A DNA stretch of 64,000 bases from an uncultured Bacteroidaceae bacterium (lineage in GTDB: Bacteria > Bacteroidota > Bacteroidia > Bacteroidales > Bacteroidaceae), in assembly GCA_905234735.1 (NCBI GenBank), contig CAJOJA010000020.1, forward strand, positions 16,613-80,612, read 5' to 3'. The notes beneath the pieces are model-generated. The model was not told where the DNA came from. It did no database searches and saw nothing but the letters and a program-made list of their open reading frames with translations. Both the position numbers and the translations under genes were made by a program. Positions 25,641 to 34,061 of the stretch are shown one piece after another; the stretch's first letter is position 1, and each line of letters begins with the position of its first letter.

Positions 25641-27473
25641 ATGAGACAGAAACTTCTATTGTGTCTTTTGCTGGTGGGGATGTTGTGCCCCACACTGCTC
25701 AATGCCCAGAACTGGGACTACATCCAAACATCGGGCGAGTACTACTACGGCGTAGGACAGGGAAAAACTCGCGAGGAAGCCATACAGCAGGCGATGGCAG
25801 AGTTGACGGGCATGATTGCCACACACGTTCAGAACGACTTCTCGCAGATACTGGACGAGACAACCGCAGGAAAGACAGTCACTCACCGGGAAAAGGTGTT
25901 GATGTGTCTGCGTACTTATTCACAGGCCACGCTGACGAACGTGGAAAAGTGGGTTGAGGGGGAGGCTCCCAACGTAATGGCACGCTGCTACATGCGAAGG
26001 TCGGAATTGAAACGTATCTACGAGGGACGCACCGCGAAAGCCATGAGCATGATGGAAGTTGCCGAAGATGCGCTAAAAAACCGGAATATCGATATGGCCC
26101 TCCAGTACTACTATTGGGCCTACTCGCTGGTACGTTCCCTGCAACACCCCCAAGATGCCAAGGACAACGAAGGACGGATGCTCATAAGCTTATTACAGAT
26201 TCAGATTGAAAAGATACTGCACAACCTAAACGTCACATTCGACAACCGCGACGGTGACCGAGTGAATCTGATCTTTGCCTATCAGGGACAACCTGTTTCC
26301 AGCATCGCATATACCTACTCCGACGGACGGGCCGAGTGTAACGGAGAAGGCCGTGATGGGCGCGGACTGATGGAAATGATTCCCGGCTACGAGACGGATA
26401 CCTACCACGTGAACATAGAATACGAGTTCAAGGACCAGGCCCGAGGCGATGATGAAATGCAGAGTATTCTGGAGGTACTCACCAAAAAGGTATTCAAATC
26501 TGAGTTCAAGGTCGACGGGAGAAGGGAAACCGACAATACGGGCAATAATGAGGCTGCTATCCGGACAAAGACAGGTGTCAACCTCACACCGAGTCAAACG
26601 CAGGTGGTGAGTGATGCTCAGGCGTACGCCGACATCGTGGCTAAGGTAGCAGATGCCATCGGACAGCGCACCTATTCCAATGCCGTTCCGTATTTCACAG
26701 CTAACGGACTGAGGATGTACAACCAACTTATCTCCTACGGCAGGGCGCGACTGGTGGGAACACCCAACGTGAAGTTTTTCAAGAGTGCCAACGGTTGCGT
26801 GGTGTCGCGTGGCATGCAAATGTCCTTCAGTTTCACTTCTGGCACGAAGAAGACGTTTGTGGAAGATGTCGTCTTCACCTTCAACAAGGATATGAAAATC
26901 GACAACGTTGCCTTCGGCTTGGGCCAAGTCGCCGCTAACGACATCCTCTGTAAGGAGGCTCCTGGCTGGAAAGACGAAACACGGGAGATGCTGATGGAGT
27001 TTCTGGAGAACTACAAGACGGCCTACTGCCTGAAACGTTACGACTACATTCGCGACATCTTTGCCGACGACGCCACCATCATCATCGGCAGTGTGGCACG
27101 ACGGCGAACCACGCCCAACGCACATCAGGAACGTGCCATATCCCTTGAAGGGCAACAGACCATTACCTACAACCGATACAACAAAAACCAGTATCTGGAG
27201 AACCTGAAACGCTGTTTCCAACGCAACGAGTTCATCAATATCCGCTTCACAAATAACGATATTCAATGGTTAGAGAAGTACCAGAACGAGGAAATCTTTG
27301 CCATACAAATTGGTCAGGAGTACAACTCCACGACGTATGCCGACAAGGGTTACCTGTTTCTGCTCGTCGACATGACCGACCACGATGCACCGCAAATCAA
27401 GATACGCACGTGGCAGCCGAATGAGGTGGACATGAAGAAAATCTACAATGCCGGGGACTTCTATAACGAATAG
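25641..27473 (+). CDS. Secreted LPP20-like protein of unknown function
   Basis: 610 residues. Signal peptide MRQKLLLCLLLVGMLCPTLL to NAQ without a lipobox. The N-terminal 110 residues (GVGQGKTREEAIQQAMAELT) look like an LPP20-type domain, followed by a helical, repeat-like region (MEVAEDALKNRNIDMALQYY) and a long C-terminal part from about 330, within which a conserved-looking block (WKDETREMLMEFLENYKTAY, then RYDYIRDIFADDATIIIGS) resembles an SnoaL/NTF2-like fold. The signal peptide is similar to that of the PEGA gene at 22487, and both are preceded by the same 24-nt repeat. No separate promoter is visible. Function unknown. Confidence 0.7.
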   Translation: MRQKLLLCLLLVGMLCPTLLNAQNWDYIQTSGEYYYGVGQGKTREEAIQQAMAELTGMIATHVQNDFSQILDETTAGKTVTHREKVLMCLRTYSQATLTNVEKWVEGEAPNVMARCYMRRSELKRIYEGRTAKAMSMMEVAEDALKNRNIDMALQYYYWAYSLVRSLQHPQDAKDNEGRMLISLLQIQIEKILHNLNVTFDNRDGDRVNLIFAYQGQPVSSIAYTYSDGRAECNGEGRDGRGLMEMIPGYETDTYHVNIEYEFKDQARGDDEMQSILEVLTKKVFKSEFKVDGRRETDNTGNNEAAIRTKTGVNLTPSQTQVVSDAQAYADIVAKVADAIGQRTYSNAVPYFTANGLRMYNQLISYGRARLVGTPNVKFFKSANGCVVSRGMQMSFSFTSGTKKTFVEDVVFTFNKDMKIDNVAFGLGQVAANDILCKEAPGWKDETREMLMEFLENYKTAYCLKRYDYIRDIFADDATIIIGSVARRRTTPNAHQERAISLEGQQTITYNRYNKNQYLENLKRCFQRNEFINIRFTNNDIQWLEKYQNEEIFAIQIGQEYNSTTYADKGYLFLLVDMTDHDAPQIKIRTWQPNEVDMKKIYNAGDFYNE

Positions 27474-27570
27474 GGAAACTCTTTGAGGCAGAAAGAGGGT
27501 AGAAGGAAGGGGCTCAAAGGATTATCCAAAGGAATATTAGGGCGAATTAGATAAAAAGGCGGCAAAAAAG

Positions 27571-27601
27571 TTTGCAGTTTGCGAAAAACTCCGTAACTTT
27601 G
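27571..27601 (+). promoter_or_regulatory. Promoter of rpsU-xer-hpf
   Basis: TTTG at 27571-27574 and TAACTTTG at 27594-27601 with 19 nt between. It closely resembles the tRNA-cluster promoter at 29075-29106: both share an AGTTT...GCAGTTT block and continue into GCAGCCG. Confidence 0.7.
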
Positions 27602-27668
27602 CAGCCGCTAATTGTGGACACTAGTACAGAAACTGATTAAATAACAACTATAAAAACAAGAAAAAGAA

Positions 27669-27849
27669 ATGATTGTAGTACCTGTAAAAGAAGGCGAGAA
27701 CATTGAACGCGCCCTGAAAAAGTTCAAGAGAAAGTTTGAGAAGACTGGTGTAATGTGCCCGTCAGCAGTTTGACAAGCCCTCTGTCCTGAAGCGCCTTGC
27801 CAAGGAACGTGCCATCTACGTTCAGCAACTTAACCGCGTAGAGGAGTAA
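27669..27849 (+). pseudogene. rpsU: Ribosomal protein bS21, frame broken by an apparent 11-nt loss
   Basis: The frame begins MIVVPVKEGENIERALKKFK and matches Bacteroidota bS21 to ...KTGVM, then ends early at TGA 27771-27773 (34 codons). The rest of the protein is present in the +1 frame (ARQQFDKPSVLKRLAKERAI and on to VEE, stop 27847-27849). Family members have KELR between these parts, so about 11 nt appear to be missing near 27755-27757. Restoring them gives 63 residues, the normal size. bS21 sits on the 30S platform, where it helps occlude the anti-Shine-Dalgarno in Bacteroidota. Start, promoter and synteny (rpsU-xer-hpf) are intact. Assembly error is the first suspicion. Confidence 0.85.
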
Positions 27850-27854
27850 CCCGC

Positions 27855-28754
27855 GTGTGGGTCGGCGAATTTCTTGCCTACCTCGATAGCGAGTGTAATC
27901 GCTCAGCGCAGACGGTAACCACCTATCAGACGTGTCTGGAGGAATTCTACCGCGACCTGAAGGGAAGGGACGAAAGTCTGGACTGGCAGCAAGTGGATGC
28001 CGACGTGGTGCGCGACTGGATGGTGGACCTGATGGAGAGGGGAAATACTCCCCGGACAGTCTGCAAGAAACTGAGCGCGCTGAAAACCTTCTACCGATAC
28101 CTGCTCCGCTGCGGACGGGTGACAACAGACCCCGTACACGCCCTGCAAGGTCCCAAGAAGGAAAAGACACTGCCGCAGTTCGTCCGCGAGACGGAGATGG
28201 ACCAGTTGCTCGACGGGAACTATTTCCCCGATACGCTGGAAGGCACGCGCGACAGACTTCTTCTGCTAACCCTCTACTCGACGGGCATCCGACTATCCGA
28301 GGTGGAAGGATTGAACTGGACGGACGTTGACCTCTTGCAGCGGCAATTGAAGGTTACGGGTAAGCGCAATAAACAACGGATAGTGCCCTTCGGACAGGAA
28401 ATGCACGACGCTCTGCTGGCATACAGAAATGAACTGGGGCAACTCCCAGAGGGCTTTCTGCAAACAACGGCAATGCTTGTGAACCTGAAGAAGGGGATTC
28501 GGATGACAAAAGCGCAGATATACAAGGTGGTACACCAGTATTTGTCCTATGTGACAACCCTGAAGAAACGTTCGCCACACGTGCTCCGCCACTCGTTCGC
28601 TACGGCGATGCTCAACCACGAGGCTAACCTGCAAAGTGTAAAGGAACTGCTCGGACACGAAAGTCTCTCTACGACGGAAATATATACACATACGACCTTC
28701 GAGGAACTAAAAAGAATGTATAACCAGGCTCATCCGCGAGCCAAAAAAAATTGA
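27855..28754 (+). CDS. Tyrosine recombinase, XerC/XerD-like
   Basis: 299 residues from a GTG start 5 nt after the rpsU stop. N-terminal SAM-like core-binding domain (about 1-90), then the integrase domain with the catalytic set Arg146 (TGIRLSEVEG), His242 and Arg245 (SPHVLRHSFA), His268 (LLGHESLSTT) and Tyr277 (EIYTHTTF). Its size and the conserved rpsU-xer-hpf neighbourhood point to the housekeeping chromosome-dimer resolution recombinase rather than a mobile integrase. Whether it is the XerC or XerD equivalent cannot be told. Confidence 0.92.
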   Translation: MWVGEFLAYLDSECNRSAQTVTTYQTCLEEFYRDLKGRDESLDWQQVDADVVRDWMVDLMERGNTPRTVCKKLSALKTFYRYLLRCGRVTTDPVHALQGPKKEKTLPQFVRETEMDQLLDGNYFPDTLEGTRDRLLLLTLYSTGIRLSEVEGLNWTDVDLLQRQLKVTGKRNKQRIVPFGQEMHDALLAYRNELGQLPEGFLQTTAMLVNLKKGIRMTKAQIYKVVHQYLSYVTTLKKRSPHVLRHSFATAMLNHEANLQSVKELLGHESLSTTEIYTHTTFEELKRMYNQAHPRAKKN

Positions 28755-28759
28755 AGAAC

Positions 28760-29059
28760 ATGGACATCAAGATTCAGACCATTCACTTCGAGGCTGGAGA
28801 AAAGTTGCAAGACTACATCCAGAAGCGTGTATCGAAACTCGAAAGATTCTGCGACGGCATCAAAAAGGCAGAGGTGTCGTTGAAGGTAGTGAAGCCCGAG
28901 ACGGCCATGAACAAGGAAGTATCCCTGCGTTTGGCTGTGCCCGGAAGTGAACTCTTCGCCCAAAAAGTGGCTGATACATTCGAGGAAGGTGTCGACCAAT
29001 GTGCCGATACATTGACTCGCCAACTGGAGAAATATAAGGAAAAACAGAAAAATCGCTAA
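28760..29059 (+). CDS. hpf: Ribosome hibernation promoting factor (short HPF/RaiA)
   Basis: 99 residues, MDIKIQTIHFEAGEKLQDYI and following, the beta-alpha fold of short HPF, with a lysine-rich end. It binds the 30S decoding centre in stationary phase. The ATG at 28760 is used, 5 nt after the recombinase stop; a TTG at 28751 overlapping that stop would add only three residues. It is the last gene of the rpsU operon. Confidence 0.9.
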   Translation: MDIKIQTIHFEAGEKLQDYIQKRVSKLERFCDGIKKAEVSLKVVKPETAMNKEVSLRLAVPGSELFAQKVADTFEEGVDQCADTLTRQLEKYKEKQKNR

Positions 29060-29074
29060 AAAAGAGCGAAAAGT

Positions 29075-29106
29075 TTTGGCAGTTTCCAAAATATTACCTA
29101 ATTTTG
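29075..29106 (+). promoter_or_regulatory. Promoter of the tRNA-tuf operon
   Basis: TTTG at 29075-29078 and TAATTTTG at 29099-29106, 20 nt apart, directly after hpf. No other good promoter precedes tuf, so tRNAs and tuf are probably transcribed together. Confidence 0.65.
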
Positions 29107-29149
29107 CAGCCGATTAGCGAGGAATGCCCTTGCGTCGGCTCGCAAAAAC

Positions 29150-29223
29150 GCCTCTTTAGCTCAGTTGGCCAGAGCACGTGATTTGTAATCTCGGGGTCGT
29201 TGGTTCGAATCCGACAAGAGGCT
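29150..29223 (+). tRNA. tRNA-Thr (anticodon TGT)
   Basis: 74 nt. Acceptor stem GCCTCTT/AAGAGGC, anticodon loop TTTGTAA and a T-arm GGTTCGAATCC are all present. First of four clustered tRNAs. Confidence 0.95.
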
Positions 29224-29237
29224 CAACCTTATGGGAA

Positions 29238-29320
29238 GGGTGGTTACCAGAGTGGCCAAATGGGGCAGACTGTAAATCTGCTGGCTTACGCCTTCGGTGG
29301 TTCGAATCCATCACCACCCA
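29238..29320 (+). tRNA. tRNA-Tyr (anticodon GTA)
   Basis: 83 nt with the long variable arm of class II tRNAs. Acceptor GGGTGGT/ACCACCC, anticodon loop CTGTAAA, T-arm GGTTCGAATCC. Confidence 0.95.
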
Positions 29321-29356
29321 CTGAAATGTTGAACAACGCAGGTCGCTGCGGTATTT

Positions 29357-29429
29357 GCGGAAGTAGCTCAGTCGATAGAGCACTAGCCTTCCAAGCTGGG
29401 GGTCGCGGGTTTGAGCCCCGTCTTCCGCT
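29357..29429 (+). tRNA. tRNA-Gly (anticodon TCC)
   Basis: 73 nt. Acceptor GCGGAAG/CTTCCGC, anticodon loop CTTCCAA, T-arm GGTTTGAGCCC. Confidence 0.95.
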
Positions 29430-29446
29430 CGCAAGAAAAAAGTGAC

Positions 29447-29518
<72 letters not shown>

Positions 29519-29616
29519 CTTCCTCCTCGGAGGGAGATTAGAGATTAGAAGATTAGAGATTAGTAACCAAAATAAGTTGAACACATTTTTCACTTATAAT
29601 ATTATAAAGTACTGCT

Positions 29617-30798
29617 ATGGCAAAAGAAAAATTCGAACGTACCAAACCCCATGTGAACATTGGTACTATCGGTCATGTTGACCACGGTAAGACCACTCTG
29701 ACCGCTGCCATTACCACCGTATTGGCAAAGCAGGGTCTCTCTGAGGTTAAGAGCTTTGACCAGATTGACAACGCTCCCGAAGAGAAGGAGCGTGGTATCA
29801 CCATCAACACCGCTCACGTTGAGTACGAGACCGCTAAGCGTCACTACGCTCACGTTGACTGCCCGGGTCACGCCGACTATGTGAAGAACATGGTAACGGG
29901 TGCTGCTCAGATGGACGGTGCTATCATCGTAGTTGCTGCTACTGATGGTCCTATGCCTCAGACCCGTGAGCACATCCTGCTCGCTCGTCAGGTGAACGTT
30001 CCCCGTCTGGTTGTCTTCCTGAACAAGTGTGACATGGTTGACGACGAGGAAATGCTGGAGCTCGTTGAGATGGAAATGGGCGAACTGCTCGCTCAGTACG
30101 ACTTCGAGGAGGACACTCCCATCATCCGTGGCTCTGCCCTGGGTGCCCTGAACGGTGTACCCGAATGGGAAGCTAAGGTTATGGAGCTGATGGACGCTGT
30201 CGACAACTGGATTCAGGAGCCCGTTCGCGACGTTGATAAGCCCTTCTTGATGCCCGTTGAGGACGTCTTCTCTATCACTGGCCGTGGTACCGTTGCTACC
30301 GGTCGTATCGAGACTGGTGTCGTTAAGGTTGGCGACGAAGTACAGATCCTGGGTCTGGGTGAAGACAAGAAGTCTGTCATCACTGGCGTTGAGATGTTCC
30401 GCAAGCTGCTCGATCAGGGTGAGGCTGGTGACAACGTAGGTCTGCTGCTCCGTGGTATCGACAAGAATGAGGTTCGTCGTGGTATGGTTATCACCCACCC
30501 GGGTGCTATCACTCCTCACAAGGGCTTCAAGGCTTCCATCTACGTCCTGAAGAAGGAAGAAGGTGGCCGTCACACTCCCTTCGGCAACAAGTATCGTCCT
30601 CAGTTCTATCTCCGCACGATGGACTGCACGGGTGAAATCCACTTGCCCGATGGAATCGAGATGGTAATGCCCGGCGATAACGTTGAGATTAAGGTTGAGC
30701 TCATCTATGCTGTGGCTCTGAACGTAGGTCTGCGCTTCGCTATCCGTGAGGGTGGCCGCACCGTAGGTTCGGGTCAGATTACCGAGGTATTCGACTAA
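29617..30798 (+). CDS. tuf: Elongation factor Tu
   Basis: 393 residues; GTPase delivering aminoacyl-tRNA to the ribosome. G1 is [12 protein letters not shown]3 DCPGHADY, G4 NKCD; domains II and III follow in full. It is placed after the tRNA cluster and before tRNA-Trp and secE, the usual Bacteroidota arrangement, and away from fusA. Codon use is strongly biased, as in highly expressed genes. It is the only tuf in the window. Confidence 0.99.
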   Translation: MAKEKFERTKPHVNIGTIGHVDHGKTTLTAAITTVLAKQGLSEVKSFDQIDNAPEEKERGITINTAHVEYETAKRHYAHVDCPGHADYVKNMVTGAAQMDGAIIVVAATDGPMPQTREHILLARQVNVPRLVVFLNKCDMVDDEEMLELVEMEMGELLAQYDFEEDTPIIRGSALGALNGVPEWEAKVMELMDAVDNWIQEPVRDVDKPFLMPVEDVFSITGRGTVATGRIETGVVKVGDEVQILGLGEDKKSVITGVEMFRKLLDQGEAGDNVGLLLRGIDKNEVRRGMVITHPGAITPHKGFKASIYVLKKEEGGRHTPFGNKYRPQFYLRTMDCTGEIHLPDGIEMVMPGDNVEIKVELIYAVALNVGLRFAIREGGRTVGSGQITEVFD

Positions 30799-30821
30799 TC
30801 ATCGATAAGACTTCAATCCAG

Positions 30822-30853
30822 GTTGAGAGCTGGAGCTCCGCTTCGCTCTCAAC
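30822..30853 (+). other. Hairpin between tuf and tRNA-Trp
   Basis: Nine-bp perfect stem GTTGAGAGC / GCTCTCAAC around a 14-nt loop that itself contains GGAGCTCC. It is followed by only three T, so it may be a weak terminator or a processing signal ahead of tRNA-Trp. Confidence 0.5.
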
Positions 30854-30859
30854 TTTACT

Positions 30860-30932
30860 ACGGGAATAGCTCAGTTGGTAGAGCACTGGTCTCCAAAACC
30901 AGGTGTCGGGAGTTCGAGCCTCTCTTCCCGTG
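30860..30932 (+). tRNA. tRNA-Trp (anticodon CCA)
   Basis: 73 nt. Acceptor ACGGGAA/TTCCCGT, anticodon loop CTCCAAA, T-arm AGTTCGAGCCT. Sits between tuf and secE, a conserved bacterial arrangement. Confidence 0.96.
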
Positions 30933-30948
30933 CTAAAATAACAAGAGT

Positions 30949-31146
30949 ATGTTTAAGAAGATTTTTGATTATTGTAAGGTATCATACGAAGAACTTGTGC
31001 ATAAGACCACTTGGCCTACACGCTCAGAGCTTATGAACAGTGCGGTGCTCGTACTCGTAGCTTCCCTATGCATCGCAGTGGTAGTTTTCGTTATTGATCA
31101 GGCGTTTCAGCACGGCATGGAACTTGTCTATGGCCTGATGCGCTAA
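30949..31146 (+). CDS. secE: Preprotein translocase subunit SecE
   Basis: 65 residues, the short one-helix form. A cytoplasmic amphipathic segment with the conserved TTWPTRSEL motif is followed by a single transmembrane helix (about 30-52). It clamps SecY in the inner membrane. It begins 16 nt after tRNA-Trp and 17 nt precede nusG. Too short for confusion with other families; motif and position settle it. Confidence 0.95.
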   Translation: MFKKIFDYCKVSYEELVHKTTWPTRSELMNSAVLVLVASLCIAVVVFVIDQAFQHGMELVYGLMR

Positions 31147-31163
31147 AAAGGTGATTTGGGAAA

Positions 31164-31721
31164 ATGGCTGAGACAGCAGGAATGAATTGGTACGTAATGC
31201 GTGCCATCAGTGGTAAGGAAGCGAAAGTCAAGGAATACATCGAGGCAATGCTTCACCAAGGTGGAGAGTTCGCTAAACATGTCAGCCAGGTACTTATTCC
31301 TACCGAGAAGGTGGTTTCTGTCCGTAACGGCAAACGTGTCGTGAAGGAGAAGAACCGCTTTGCTGGTTATGTCTTCGTAGAAGCAGAACTGGTCGGAGAG
31401 GTACAGCCTCGCCTGAGAGCCGTTCCCAATGTGCTCGGATTCCTGAGCGATACCAAGACCAACACCGTACCCATGCCCATGCGGCCCCACGAGGTCAGCC
31501 AAATGCTTGGCACCGTCGACGAGCTGCTGGAGATTCCCGAGGATGTTGTCATCCCGTTCGAGGTGGGTGAAAGTGTGAAGGTCATCGATGGTCCGTTCAC
31601 CGGATTCGATGCCATCATCGAAGAGGTCAATAACGAGAAGAAGAAACTGAAAGTGTCTGTCAAGATCTTCGGACGTAAAACTCCGTTAGAACTTGGCTTT
31701 ATGCAAGTTGAAAAGCTGTAA
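31164..31721 (+). CDS. nusG: Transcription termination/antitermination factor NusG
   Basis: 185 residues. NGN domain at the N-terminus ([20 protein letters not shown]) and KOW domain at the C-terminus ([19 protein letters not shown]). It binds RNA polymerase and couples it to the ribosome. It sits between secE and rplK as in most bacteria. The gap to rplK (56 nt) contains a small hairpin (about 31722-31738). Confidence 0.97.
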   Translation: MAETAGMNWYVMRAISGKEAKVKEYIEAMLHQGGEFAKHVSQVLIPTEKVVSVRNGKRVVKEKNRFAGYVFVEAELVGEVQPRLRAVPNVLGFLSDTKTNTVPMPMRPHEVSQMLGTVDELLEIPEDVVIPFEVGESVKVIDGPFTGFDAIIEEVNNEKKKLKVSVKIFGRKTPLELGFMQVEKL

Positions 31722-31777
31722 GGTAGTTGTTACCTACCCGATGCTTTCAATAAACAATAGATTAAAATAATAAGACA

Positions 31778-32221
31778 ATGGCTAAAGAAGTTGCTGGATT
31801 AATCAAATTACAGATTAAAGGAGGCGCTGCAAATCCATCACCCCCAGTAGGTCCTGCATTGGGTTCGAAGGGTATCAACATCATGGATTTCTGTAAGGCA
31901 TTCAACGCCAGAACACAGGATAAGGCCGGTAAGGTACTGCCTGTGGTCATCACTTATTACACGGACAAGTCCTATGACTTCATCGTCAAGACTCCTCCCG
32001 TAGCAATACAGTTGATGGAGGCCGCAAAGGTCAAAGGCGGTTCTGCTGAGCCCAACCGTCGTAAGGTTGCCGAGATTACTTGGGATCAGGTACGTACGAT
32101 TGCGCAGGACAAAATGCCCGACCTGAATTGCTTCACTGTAGAAGCTGCAATGACTTTGGTAGCCGGAACAGCAAGAAGTATGGGTATCACCGTCAAGGGT
32201 GACTTCCCCGGTAATAACTAA
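31778..32221 (+). CDS. rplK: 50S ribosomal protein uL11
   Basis: 147 residues. The proline-rich N-terminal segment [20 protein letters not shown] and the RNA-binding C-terminal domain are standard; uL11 binds the GTPase-associated centre of 23S rRNA. Sixteen nt before rplA; part of secE-nusG-rplKAJL-rpoBC. Confidence 0.98.
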   Translation: MAKEVAGLIKLQIKGGAANPSPPVGPALGSKGINIMDFCKAFNARTQDKAGKVLPVVITYYTDKSYDFIVKTPPVAIQLMEAAKVKGGSAEPNRRKVAEITWDQVRTIAQDKMPDLNCFTVEAAMTLVAGTARSMGITVKGDFPGNN

Positions 32222-32237
32222 AAAACTTCAATTCATC

Positions 32238-32939
32238 ATGAGTAAACTGACAAAAAATCAAAAGTTGGTCGCTGATAAGATTGAAGCAGGGAAAGCATAC
32301 ACCTTGAAAGAAGCTTCTCAACTGGTCAAGGATATTACCACGACCAAGTTCGATGCTTCGGTGGATATCGACGTACGCTTGGGCGTAGACCCTCGTAAGG
32401 CAAACCAGATGGTACGTGGCGTGGTATCACTGCCCAACGGTACCGGTAAGGTTACCCGAGTTCTCTGCCTGTGTACTCCCGATGCTGAAACTGCTGCCAA
32501 AGAAGCAGGCGCTGACTATGTAGGTCTCGATGAATATATCGAGAAAATTAAGGGTGGATGGACCGACGTTGACGTCATCATCACCATGCCCGCTATCATG
32601 GGTAAGATTGGTGCTCTGGGTCGTGTGCTGGGTCCCCGCGGTTTGATGCCTAACCCCAAGAGTGGTACGGTGACCATGGACGTTGCCAAGGCCATCCGTG
32701 AGGTAAAGCAGGGTAAGATTGACTTCAAGGTCGACAAGACCGGTATTGTGCACGCCTCCATCGGTAAGGTGTCTTTCGACGCCCAGAAGATTATGGAGAA
32801 CGCCAAGGAGTTCATCGATACCATCATCAAGCTGAAGCCCGCTGCCGCTAAGGGAACTTACATCAAGAGCATTTATCTTTCAAGTACGATGAGCCGCGGT
32901 GTCAAGGTTGATCCCAAGGCCGTTGAAGAAACCGCTTAA
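32238..32939 (+). CDS. rplA: 50S ribosomal protein uL1
   Basis: 233 residues from the ATG at 32238 ([20 protein letters not shown]); an ATG at 32199 in the same frame would lie within rplK and adds 13 implausible residues. The L1 signature [16 protein letters not shown] is present. uL1 forms the mobile L1 stalk and is classically an autogenous repressor of this operon; no mimic site was identified here. Confidence 0.98.
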   Translation: MSKLTKNQKLVADKIEAGKAYTLKEASQLVKDITTTKFDASVDIDVRLGVDPRKANQMVRGVVSLPNGTGKVTRVLCLCTPDAETAAKEAGADYVGLDEYIEKIKGGWTDVDVIITMPAIMGKIGALGRVLGPRGLMPNPKSGTVTMDVAKAIREVKQGKIDFKVDKTGIVHASIGKVSFDAQKIMENAKEFIDTIIKLKPAAAKGTYIKSIYLSSTMSRGVKVDPKAVEETA

Positions 32940-32952
32940 AACGTAGACTATC

Positions 32953-33477
32953 ATGAGAAAGGAAGATAAAGTTGCAATTATTGCACAGCTGGGCGAGACC
33001 CTGCAGCAGTATCCCCACTTCTACCTGGTAGACGTGGAGGGTATGGACGCTGCATCGACAAGCGCCCTTCGTCGCAAGTGCTTCCAGAGTGAAATTAAGA
33101 TGGTGGTCGTAAAGAACACCCTCTTGCACAAGGCACTGGAGGCCTCTGATGTAGATTTCTCTGCTCTGTACGATATGCTGAAGGGCACTACTGCCGTGTT
33201 GTTCACTCAAGTGGCCAACGCACCCGCCAAGATGATTAAGGAGATGAAAGCTAAGAAGGCCGTTAAGCCTGAGCTGAAAGCCGCCTATGCCGAGGAGGGA
33301 TGCTATGTTGGAGCCGAGCAGCTCGATGCATTGTGCTCAATCAAGAGCAAGAACGAGGTTATCGCAGACATTGTGGCTCTGCTGCAGTCGCCTGCCAAGA
33401 ACGTCCTGTCGGCCCTGCAGAGCGGACAGAACACTATCCACGGAGTTCTCAAGACTCTGGGCGAGAGAGAAGGATAA
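32953..33477 (+). CDS. rplJ: 50S ribosomal protein uL10
   Basis: 174 residues; base of the stalk that anchors bL12 dimers through its C-terminal helix. Thirteen nt after rplA, so there is no room for the long rplJ leader known from enterobacteria. Standard length. Confidence 0.97.
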   Translation: MRKEDKVAIIAQLGETLQQYPHFYLVDVEGMDAASTSALRRKCFQSEIKMVVVKNTLLHKALEASDVDFSALYDMLKGTTAVLFTQVANAPAKMIKEMKAKKAVKPELKAAYAEEGCYVGAEQLDALCSIKSKNEVIADIVALLQSPAKNVLSALQSGQNTIHGVLKTLGEREG

Positions 33478-33542
33478 ACTATCGGCTCGCCGCATAAGAT
33501 TTTACAAAAGTAAGTATAAACAAAAACAAATTTTTGAATAAA

Positions 33543-33923
33543 ATGGCAGATTTGAAAGCTATTGCTGAAGAGTTGGTAAACTTGACAGTGAAGGAAGTTA
33601 ATGAGTTGGCAACCATCCTGAAGGATGAGTATGGAATTGAGCCCGCTGCTGCAGCTGTTGCTGTTGCTGGTCCCGCCGCTGGTGGTGCCGCTGCTCCCGC
33701 TGCTGAGGAGAAGACTGATTTCGACGTAGTTCTGAAGTCAGCTGGCGCAAACAAGCTCCAGGTCGTTAAGGCCGTTAAGGAGGCTTGTGGCCTGAACCTG
33801 AAGGATGCTAAGGACCTCGTAGATGGTGCTCCCAGCACGTTGAAGGAGGGTATGCCCAAGGCTGATGCCGAGGCTCTGAAGAAGACCCTTGAAGAGGTCG
33901 GCGCAGAAATCGAGCTGAAGTAA
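33543..33923 (+). CDS. rplL: 50S ribosomal protein bL12
   Basis: 126 residues. N-terminal dimerisation domain, an alanine-rich hinge (about 36-55) and the C-terminal factor-binding domain ([20 protein letters not shown]). The ATG at 33543 gives the canonical MADLK start; a TTG 9 nt upstream is not needed. Followed by two hairpins before rpoB. Confidence 0.98.
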   Translation: MADLKAIAEELVNLTVKEVNELATILKDEYGIEPAAAAVAVAGPAAGGAAAPAAEEKTDFDVVLKSAGANKLQVVKAVKEACGLNLKDAKDLVDGAPSTLKEGMPKADAEALKKTLEEVGAEIELK

Positions 33924-33930
33924 GATTCTA

Positions 33931-33988
33931 TCCTGTAAGACAGGACTTCCGGTAAAGGATCCTCTGGTAGAGGGTTCTTTACCTTTTT
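33931..33988 (+). terminator. Tandem hairpins, probable attenuator between rplL and rpoB
   Basis: First a short stem TCCTGT/ACAGGA (33931-33945), then a long one, GGTAAAG...CTTTACC with inner GATCCTC/GAGGGTTC-type pairing (33951-33983), followed by five T. It lies 138 nt ahead of rpoB without another TAnnTTTG promoter, so it likely lowers rpoBC transcription relative to the stalk genes by partial termination. Confidence 0.75.
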
Positions 33989-34061
33989 GTGTCTAATAAT
34001 TTACAACGACACTAAAAAAGTAAATAGTATATCGTAAATCATCATATCGTAAATCACGTAG

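Noticed and set aside
27855..28754. Integrase of a mobile element next to tRNA genes
   Set aside because: The conserved rpsU-xer-hpf order and absence of attachment repeats at the tRNAs favour the housekeeping recombinase.
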